Assembly: GCA_007922195.1 (NCBI GenBank)
Contig: ML681996.1
Coordinates: 18,591,218 to 18,655,217 of the forward strand
Source of the DNA: Podocnemis expansa
Lineage: Eukaryota > Chordata > Testudines > Podocnemididae
Direction: 5' to 3'
DNA: 64,000 nt
Positions 56,472-64,000 of the stretch are shown piece after piece; the stretch's first letter is position 1, and each line of letters starts with the position of its first letter. Made by a program: the position numbers and the translations under genes. Below the pieces are notes generated by a model that was given only the letters and a program-made list of their open reading frames with translations, did no database searches and had not been told where the DNA came from.

Positions 56472-58740
56472 CAGACTTGTATACTCACTGGCCTTTGGAT
56501 AGGCTTTCAGTGAATATGTAAATAAATTTGAGAATGAGGAAATAATTAAAGTTACCTGAAGAACAATAATCCCATATTCCCAACTGCTATGAAATTCTTA
56601 TGTTACTGTTTTTGTAAAATATACATGTACATAGACATTACAGAAGTTTTCTTGCTTTTTAGAATGTTTCCTACTGTTTAAAAATCCGCACATTTCAAAT
56701 TAGAGGCAAAAAGTATTTAAAACACGAGCAAGAAAATTCACCTTATTCCTGAAGGGAGAAATGCTTTCTGTTACACTTGTGACATAACATTTAAATGAAT
56801 GTGTTTGCATGGCAGAATTTGATGCAAAATGTTATTTTGCTGTTTCCCTGAGCTTGCCAATTTTTTTTAGACCAGATTTGTTTTCTACCCCAGCTGTGAT
56901 TGAGACATTTTTCCAGCAATCAAATTACAACTTGCCTGATCAACATGTTAGCATGAAATAAATGGAGCGTCCTGACCCCTAGAGACATGAATTTTTACTG
57001 ACAAAAATAAAGTTTAGCATCAAATGAACAGCAATCAAACATTCTGCCAATTGTTATATTCCATAGATATCAATGTGTAAGATTCTGAGAGAGCCTCACT
57101 GTTACTCCTACTATACTTGGTCAGTTTCTTAAATGATGTAAATTATAGTTTATTATAGTACTTCCAGAGTATCTAAGCTGGTACAAAATCCTTTAACTTA
57201 TTTACTGACAGTGCAAATATGGAGCTATTTAGGTTATTGATGGCTGGCAATCTTGAATGAAAGTCAGAAAATGACCTAGATCCTGAAATCTCTGAAAATA
57301 TTTTAGAAAATGTTAAAGGCTGTAGTTGGAAGAGGTGGCAGTATATAATTATACTGCCCAAGGAACAGATTAGGGGCACTGTGGCACAAGCACATTTCCT
57401 GATGCAGACTACTTCCTCTGTCAGACTTGCTTCAACTGTACTGGCCAGCATGTTGGTGGAGGTGTAGCTAAGGTCTACTGTTTCTGGGAAGAGGGAAACA
57501 AATGTATGCCAGTGGCTATTGTACTGTGACTTTTTATGTAGGTTACCCATGCAGGAAGGTATGCCATCTTGCTCCCCTGTACTGACATGTAGGCTGCTTT
57601 ACTACTGAGCCCCAGAGTAGGTTTTGAGACACATGTATTGTACCAGGGCTAGCATAATTCAGCATAGCTCCATTGACTTCAATATCTCTTCCAGTTTGCA
57701 TGATCTGATAAACCTGACATGTTTTGTATAGCACTTTTTTTTTTTTTTTTTTTTAATTCTAGCAACTGTACTTTTCATAAAGTAACTCTAAATAAAGGTA
57801 CAATGTGATGTATAGCCTGGATTAAACAGTGCTACACCATAACAGCTTAAATCTGGGGGCATATTTAAATTTTTTTTTTTTTCCATTTTGCACATTAGCA
57901 GCCAACTCTTTATCTGTTGAACAAGTTAAAACACACAATGCAAGTACTGTAGTCTTCTGTCAATCAAAATTCCCACTGACCTCTGTGGAATTATTACTTG
58001 AGTAAGGTTGCAGTCCAAGACCTAATCATGCATTTTCCCTAAATAAGGCCAGTATGAAGACTATAGCAGTTGATCAAGAGTCTCTGGCAAAGTCAAACAC
58101 CTGTCCTAACCACATCCAGACATAATCTGAAACCTTCAGAAATTCAACATGCAGATTGAAAATCAAACAAAATTTCATCAACCTATACAGAATGCCCCAC
58201 TATTTTAAATGATAACACTAGAAACATTTCAGACTACTGTCTGCAGTGGGGTTTGAGAACAACAACATACATTGCAGTGATTTTTTTTTCCCATACACAT
58301 GAACATCACAGCAAAATCAAGGTACCCTGGTTTCAAGCTAGTTGCTGTGCTAGCTTTCCCTCACTTCCAGGACAAATCACTTACCCACATTCTCCTGACT
58401 GTCCCAGGAAGGATTCTTTCCTCCATCCAGAGTCTTTTCAGCCCATTTCAGGACACCATTTTATTAATTCAAAACAAGAGTCACAAAATAAAAAATTCAT
58501 AATTGATGCCAGCACCCATAGGCCTTTCACCTTGCCCCCCTCTCTCAGAAGCAGGTATACACATGGGAAGGAGGAAGAACAGGAGTGATTACCCAGCCAC
58601 ACCCTTTAACTGAGACGCTTCAGCTGTTTAAATGAAACAAGGGTCTATTCCCCCACTTCATAGCTTGTCCTTAAAGTGACAGGCCATTGTTATACAATGT
58701 GTTTACATAGTCATTGTACCTGAGACAATCTACAGTGTGT
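55999..58740. other. AT-rich spacer
   Basis: A30 lies at 56441-56470 and T20 at 57735-57754. Frames at 57173-57550 (-) and 58253-58588 (+) show no recognised domain. Confidence 0.4.
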
Positions 58741-59105
58741 TTTTTCACAGGTGCTCAGGATGAGGTTCAAAGGGTGGTCTAAAGTGTTGCATTGCCTAAT
58801 GTTTAGGCACCTGTTCACATAATGATATTCACAACCTTCAGTTAGGCACCTGGTCTCCACATAAATTCTAAGGGCAGCATGAGCTTCCTAAAAGAGAGAT
58901 TTACAGAAAAGTGCAAGCAGAGCTAGATGTTTCCTTAACTTGCTAGTAGGAAATTCTGGGGTGAAGCATGAAGTCTCCTAGAGGGAGCTGGGGGCTCCCT
59001 TCCTCTACCAAGGATTTACCATCATGAACCAATACTGGAGTTGTCACCTAAGCCAGGTTCATTCTTTCTCACAAAGAAAGAAGGAGGAGGCATTGATTTC
59101 CTTAT

Positions 59106-59175
59106 ATCCAATAGCTCAGTGGTTAGGGCACTCACCTACTCTGTCTGATTCAAAGCAGGGATTTGAACCTAGTGT
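59106..59175 (+). repeat. tRNA-like SINE relic
   Basis: ATAGCTCAGTGGTTAGGGCA and CTCACC resemble an A box. GGGATTTGAACCTAG about 45 bases on resembles a B box (GRTTYRANYC). The spacing fits a tRNA-derived promoter, but no cloverleaf closes, so this is a SINE or tRNA-derived relic and not a functional tRNA gene. Related scraps occur near 31112, 42630 and 43091. Confidence 0.5.
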
Positions 59176-61094
59176 AAGATGATGTTCGTTCATTAGCGAT
59201 GTTCATTGTCAGACTATACCAAATCCTGAAAGTACCTGATGTACTGCAGCTTGGAGGCAAGCACTGCAAGAGCTTCAGTTTGAAGGTCAAGTCAGTTTTA
59301 CCTCCTGTGAGCCCCAATAAACACTCAGACATATGGCTAAGTAAAAGGGGTTATACTGAAGTTGGCAGAAAAGTAATAAGTTGCAAATGTAAGTGTAGGG
59401 GCTATAAAACAGTTACAATTTAACATAATCAGTAATGGTTCTTGTTTGGGTTTCTGGGGAACATCTCTGAGTTAAAGCTCTAGAGCCCAGTCTAGAGCCT
59501 GGAGTGCCTAGTCTAATCCAGTCTCTAGTCATAGAAACTCACAGGTTCTCAAGCCAGTCGCAGATATTGTCTCTCATTGGAGCCTGTTTCCATTGGCTTC
59601 CTTCCCATTCACTGCACCCCCCCCCCCCTAAATCCCATACAGACCTGCATGCAGCTGTAATATCTGGCACTCACAGCCTATTCCACACAATGCTCTCTGT
59701 AAAGTTTCTGGAGGGTGCTTCTCCAAACTGAGCTGCTCTGCAGCTCCTGGCTCTTTTTTCTGCTGCTGCAGTTTGTAAAAGTGCCCACTCAATTCCTGTT
59801 TCAAGATCCTTCCTCCTACCTAATGTGGCAAAAGAGAAGTGCAGCTGGTTAGGGACTGATGACAATCATAGTCCCCTGCTTAGCAAATCTGTAATATCAG
59901 GACTCCCTCAAAACTGACTTCACTGCTGATCTATGTATTCATTCTCACTTTTGACACAATGAATGCGTATATATTTCAAAGTGTAACATCTTCAGTCAAA
60001 GAGACAGCCAGATACAACACAGGGGTGAGCAACCTTTGCTAGCCCCTTTGCCAAAGTGCTGGGGACAGGGCCAGGAGGTTCAGGGGGCATGGCTTGAGGC
60101 AACAAGAGGCTGTTGGGGTGGCAGGGCAACAGAAGCCCTGCTGGGGGGACAGGGCCAGCAGGTTAGAGCAGCTCCTGGACTGGGAGCATGTGCCATGTTC
60201 ATCATGCATGCCCAGAGTTGCAGACCACAGCCATAACACGTTACTTAGGGCTCTCTCTTGGAAGATAAGGGTCTTCAGTTCACATGGCTTCCCCAGTTTG
60301 GGCAGAGTGTGGATCTGAAGACGAGTTTCCCACATACTAGGTGAGTGCTGTAACCACTGATTGGGTACAAGTGACCCATCATTACTTCCTTGGTTACCTT
60401 TTGTGTGGGCTAGATATGCTAGGAGCACACCAACTAGTTCAGGCCCCACAGGGAAGATAAGCAGATAAATGACTAATTTCTGAATCCCACCAGGGCTCAG
60501 GGCAACATTAAGGCAGGGGCTTTAGGGGCAGGAGCCTCAGGCCCTAGCTTAAATGGGGGGCCCTACCCACCATGGAGAAATGTGGCCCTAGATGAGCAGA
60601 ATGCTGCCACTGCCCACCCTGTCCCAAGGCTGGCTGGTCTGCTTAAAACCAGTCAGCCTGAGGATGGGTCTGAAGCACTATGGACTGCAGCCTCTGGCCC
60701 AAGAGCCCCCCCTAGCTTCTGGACAGGCTCCAGGACCTGGAGCCCCCTCAGTCCTGAATCACACCCATGTTCCCAGCCAATCCCATAAACGCAGGAACTG
60801 ACTTCAGTTCCCTGTCCATTCTGGCTGGCAGGAGACAGCAGGACAGAAGGATATGGATGCTCCCCAGCTCCCATACCACCATCAGGTGGCAGCAAGGCCC
60901 TCTGCCAGCCTGCAGGGTGTCCCCCCGTATTGAGACACCCTTCTTCCGGACCCAAATGCCCCCGAGTTCGAGGCTATGACCATCACCCTGCTGGGCCTTG
61001 CAGCTGCCTTAGTTCCCCTGCCCCCCCTCTGTGCTCTGCCACATATGGGCACAGGAGACCAGCACAGACTGGTGGGAGTGGGTTGTGCTGGGAA
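59176..61094. other. Mixed spacer, GC-rich from about 60000
   Basis: CAGGGGTGAGCAACCTTT at 60020 looks like a hAT left end without a matching right end. Both-strand open frames at 60036-60955 reflect GC-rich composition and show no domain. Confidence 0.35.
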
Positions 61095-61737
61095 CTTGTG
61101 TTAGGAACAGACAGATAATGTAGGGAGACAGATAGATGGATAATGAATTACATTTACCTTTAAAGTATATGTTAGTTAATGTTGTGTATATATCCTTCAG
61201 TGTCATAAGTAAAATAATTCTGTAACCCTATGTAATAGACATTATAACCAATGTCCAACAAGACTCCATATTGTCAATTTGGAACTCCTGCTTAAACATT
61301 ATACTCCATTTTGTATACTTGATGAAAACTGGTTTAGGCGTGTGTGTGTGAAGGGGCCAGTCTCAACTGCCAGCATGTCCTGATGAAGCACAAGTACCAT
61401 CTAACTGGCTGAACAATGCAAATATCTCTGATTGAAGCCAACAGAAGGAGCCATCCCAGAAAGAAAAGAACAAAATACAATCAAGTCTGCAAGGGACTGG
61501 TGACCAATGATCTCACAGGAACCCTGAGGCAACATGACACAGCAAATCTCATAGACTTACCTGAGGGCCAGCAAGTATAAAAAATGAGTGAGAACATAGG
61601 GTCTTATTCTGCAACTGTCATCTTGGAGCATCGGATCACAACCAGCAGAGGCCTGGCTCCCTTCTTGTGCCCAGCCTAGTTGGCCACTAGGTTGGCTCAA
61701 GCAACACATGAAAGGATTGGTAATTATATCATACCAG
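61095..61737 (+). other. Possible LTR or promoter fragment upstream of the transposase
   Basis: A TATAAAAAATG sequence at 61576 sits about 160 bases ahead of the transposase reading frame. The segment TGTTAGGAACAGACAG at 61099 could be an LTR start. No matching end or primer-binding site is present, so this is a weak suggestion. Confidence 0.25.
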
Positions 61738-61800
61738 GTTGCAAAACTTCTTGCATGTGTATGTGTGTGACTGCTTTTTGCTACCCTTACTTATTTACAG

Positions 61801-62904
61801 TAAATGCGGCATATTGCCTTCTCCCCCTGAATTAGATCCTGCTTGTCTTCTCTTTTTACTGGGGAGTGCTCTCCTGGGTGCCCCTTTTGGGTATAACACC
61901 TGGAGTGATGTACAGTGGTGCAGGAATTTCCGCATAGGCAGGGAGATCTTCACCAACCTGGTCACAAAGCTCACCCCAGTCCTATGCCAAAGAGAAACAA
62001 TAATGAGAGCTGCCATCCCTGTGGATAAGAGAGTAGCCATTGCTCTATGGAAGATGGCCACTCCCGAGTCCCACAGGTCTGTGACACCCCCCTTTGGTGT
62101 TGGGAGGTCCACAGTGGGTGACGTCCTGCTCCAGATTTCCAGTGCCATTAACATGGTCCTGCTGCCACTCCTTGTCGCCCCTGGTGACCCGTGAGACACC
62201 ATCAGCAGCATCGTCACCCTCAGCTTTCCGAACTGTGCAGGGATACTTGACACCACCCACATACCTGTGCAAGCTCCAGAACACCATGCGGCCAAGTACC
62301 ACATTTGGAAGGATTACCATTCCGTCATCCTTCAGGGCCTTGTGGACCACTGGGTATCCTTTTAAACTGTAACACTGGGTGGCCAGGGAAAGTGCATGAT
62401 GCCAGGGTCTTCTGGAAAAGCGTGCCATACCAAAGCATGGAGACAGGCACCTTCTTCCCCCCACTCCATAACATCATCATCGAGGAAGTGGAGGTGCCTG
62501 TCCTCATTGTTGCCAGTTCAGCATACCCCCTCCGCCCATGGCTCATACATCCCTACACAGGACCCCTGGATGCTGGCCAAGAGCTTTTCAACCAGTGCTC
62601 GAACCACTGCCACCAGGTGGTCAAGCAGGCATTCAGCCGCCTGAATGCCCAGGGGTGGTGCCTCCTCATGCGCCTCCAATTCATGGAGCAGACCACCATG
62701 GAGGTCATCAGTGCATGTGTGGAACTGCATAACCTTTGCGAGCTCTGGGGAGAGGCTGTGGCAGCCATGTGGAAGGCAGCGGCTGAACTCATCGCTGGCT
62801 GTTTTCAGCAGCCAGAACCCATTGCCCCGAGAGAGTGGGCACCCCAGACAGCAGTCATCATTTGTGTGGCTATGAAGGACCTTTTCCTCCACAAGCCCAT
62901 CTAA
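61801..62904 (+). pseudogene. PIF/Harbinger (HARBI1-like) DDE transposase, inactivated
   Basis: A likely splice acceptor (TTATTTACAG, ending 61800) opens the exon. The N-terminal helical part reads WCRNFRIGREIFTNLVTKL, PVDKRVAIALWKMATPESHR and FGVGRSTVGDVLLQI. A TGA at 62192-62194 interrupts it, probably from CGA. The same frame resumes with SFPNCAGILDTTHIPVQAP (first catalytic Asp at 62249-62251) and HIWKDYHSVILQGLVDHW, to a TAA at 62363-62365. A one-base loss near 62378-62380 moves to the frame with GWPGKVHDARVF, then SAYPLRPWLIHPYTG and AFSRLN. The second catalytic Asp (GDxAYP) is Ser, codon 62515-62517. The Glu of VExAFxRLK is Lys, codon 62623-62625. Two of three catalytic residues are lost as well as the frame. 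Confidence 0.9.
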
Positions 62905-63038
62905 GGACTGTCTCCAGCACTGGACTTCCCCACCCACTTGCTCATGCCCCCCCAACACCTCCCCTGACAACCCCTCCACCCCCCACCCTCACTCAATAAA
63001 AGTCGTACCACAAAACATTCTTTTGCCATGGATTTTAC

Positions 63039-63508
63039 TTACAAGGGGAGGAGGGAACTGTGAGGGGGGTGGAGGCAGAGAGCGGTCTTGGGACCTGTGG
63101 GAAACCAGAGAAGCAGGCAGGTGGGAAATTCAGGGTACTGGGGCACTGCCAGCACCCTGAATGGCTCGGCTGTGGCCTTCCACCTGTCCCCTTTGGGTCC
63201 AGGGGCAATGGAGCGCAGGCAGGTAGCAATGTCCTGCAGGACTGTGCAGATTCCCACCAGTATCTCGCTCTGGCGCTCCAGCACTGAGACGATGTGGTCC
63301 TCGGTGTTGGTGGCCCGCTGGAGCTGGCAAATGGCTGTGTCCTGCCATTCGGCCTGCTGCTGCCTCGTGATCTGGGCATCCTCATGGGCCTCTGGGCCCA
63401 CCTGCAGGAGCCTGTGGAGGAGCTCATGCTGGCTCATATGTGCCTTCCTTGCGCAGCTGCTGGTGGCTGCAGGGCTTCCGGTGGAGCAACGAGGGGTGGC
63501 CGCCCATG
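63039..63508 (-). pseudogene. Harbinger Myb-partner protein, C-terminal exon
   Basis: The partner protein of Harbinger transposons binds DNA and brings the transposase to the element ends. Its Myb/SANT domain would lie upstream, outside the window. Visible here is the C-terminal exon: after a CCTCCCTGTAG acceptor (ending 63509 on the - strand) it encodes ELLHRLLQVGPEAHEDAQIT, RQQQAEWQDTAICQLQRAT and VSVLERQSEILVGICTVLQD, a helix-rich, Gln/Leu-spaced coiled coil. A proline-rich end and a TAA near 63039 follow. A donor-like GTGAGT at 63988-63983 on the same strand implies an intron of about 480 bases. The exon itself has no visible lesion, so 'pseudogene' is inferred from the dead transposase next door. 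Confidence 0.6.
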
Positions 63509-63982
63509 CTACAGGGAGGAGGGATAGAGAGTGCTTGGTTGGCGCCATTTGGTGTCCCCAAGTTGTGCGCCACTGCCTTTCACTGCCCTGCAGCTGTACC
63601 CTGACCAACCCCTCCACCCCTGAGCCAGGCCCTGTAGATTTGAGAACCAGGGCCATGGTGGGTTTGCGGGGTGGATGCAAGACCTCACAGTGCCAGCAAG
63701 CGCACATGGCCCAGTCCCTGGGTTTCTGTAGTGGCACTGTCCCAGGGCCATGGGCCCATGCTGCAGCCTGCGTGCAGCATGCCCCTTGTTATTGCCCTCA
63801 TGTTCCCTGTGGCTCCCACTGATGGGTCGTCCCCTGCTCAGCTTGGTGTGTGTCCTCCCCACCACATGGTCCTTGGCACCAGCTTCTCCTAAGAGGGTCT
63901 GCCAGCCCCTGGGTCCCTGCCTGCCTGGATTGTCACTGCTATGGCCAGGCCTAACCCCACTCACTGGGAGGGACAGGGGAAT

Positions 63983-64000
63983 ACTCACCAACTGGCACAC
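63983..64000 (-). other. Exon end and splice donor of the Harbinger partner gene
   Basis: On the - strand GTGTGCCAGTTG is followed by GTGAGTATT, a good donor sequence, with the exon running out of the window. Pairing it with the acceptor at 63509 gives a plausible intron. Confidence 0.45.

Larger units (their letters stand above)
61739..64000. mobile_element. PIF/Harbinger DNA transposon with two convergent genes, right end outside window
   Basis: A + strand transposase remnant (61801-62904) faces a - strand exon (63508-63039) of the type of the Myb-domain partner protein. Autonomous Harbinger elements encode exactly these two proteins. Only about 130 bases separate the genes, with an AATAAA at 62995 serving the transposase side. 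Terminal inverted repeats and the 3-bp duplication were not located: the left end is undefined and the right end lies beyond the window. Confidence 0.75.

Noticed and set aside
60036..60955. Several overlapping frames in a GC-rich block
   Set aside because: Both strands are open, no motif is recognisable and no promoter or splice logic is visible.
61795..62464. Minus-strand frames of 169 and 139 codons opposite the transposase
   Set aside because: They are shadows of the + strand Harbinger coding sequence, whose protein motifs are clear.
1..64000. CRISPR array, bacterial operon, prophage or rRNA signals
   Set aside because: No regularly spaced identical repeats, ribosome-binding sites or rRNA motifs; composition and repeats are those of a vertebrate genome.

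Overview
This window looks like a gene-poor, transposon-filled stretch of a vertebrate chromosome. The repeats point to a sauropsid, most likely a turtle: CR1 LINEs ending in GATTCTAT repeats, Penelope tails, hAT-type MITEs with GTCTACAC or CCTCTAA ends, and R4-, DIRS- and Harbinger-type elements side by side. The organism call rests on recognising these families, not on a host gene. I found no host protein-coding exon, rRNA or intact tRNA. Every protein-like reading frame I could interpret belongs to a mobile element, and almost all are broken.

Layout. 1-2940: an R4/Dong-type non-LTR retrotransposon on the + strand, cut by the left window edge, with reverse transcriptase (RT), zinc knuckle and restriction-like endonuclease and three frameshifts. 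3063-3551: a hAT-like element. 4690-7765: a decayed DIRS-type tyrosine-recombinase retrotransposon on the - strand (Gag-like, RT, RNase H, recombinase N-terminus), split by a Penelope tail. 8.8-11 kb: ancient SINE-like relics and Penelope 3' ends. 11.95-13.51 and 15.49-16.44 kb: two GC-rich foldback elements with shared termini. 17.1, 19.4 and 25.1 kb: short hAT-like MITEs. 21.45-22.89 kb: a 5'-truncated CR1 with a nearly complete RT region. 26.1-28.06 kb: two adjacent direct copies of an unknown repeat of about 0.92 kb. 28.6-32.75 kb: a cluster of Penelope 3' ends, including one GIY-YIG endonuclease fragment split by a MITE. 36.4-38.4 kb: an old CR1 carrying a younger CR1 tail, next to an inverted related copy. 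About 38.4-41.78 kb: the 5' part of an endogenous retrovirus on the - strand (LTR, primer-binding site, leader with an 84-bp tandem repeat, gag-like frames). 43.7-50.1 kb: MITEs and another CR1. 52.4-56 kb: CR1/L3-like tails and a cluster of perfect-looking hairpins. 59-61.7 kb: a tRNA-like SINE relic and GC-rich unknown sequence. 61.74-64.0 kb: a two-gene PIF/Harbinger element, with a + strand transposase pseudogene facing a - strand Myb-partner-type exon.

The genes do not form a host pathway. What the window records is layered transposition: a Penelope tail inside DIRS, a MITE inside Penelope, a CR1 inside a CR1, a MITE inside a duplicated repeat. Its insertion order can be partly read from target-site duplications and interrupted reading frames.
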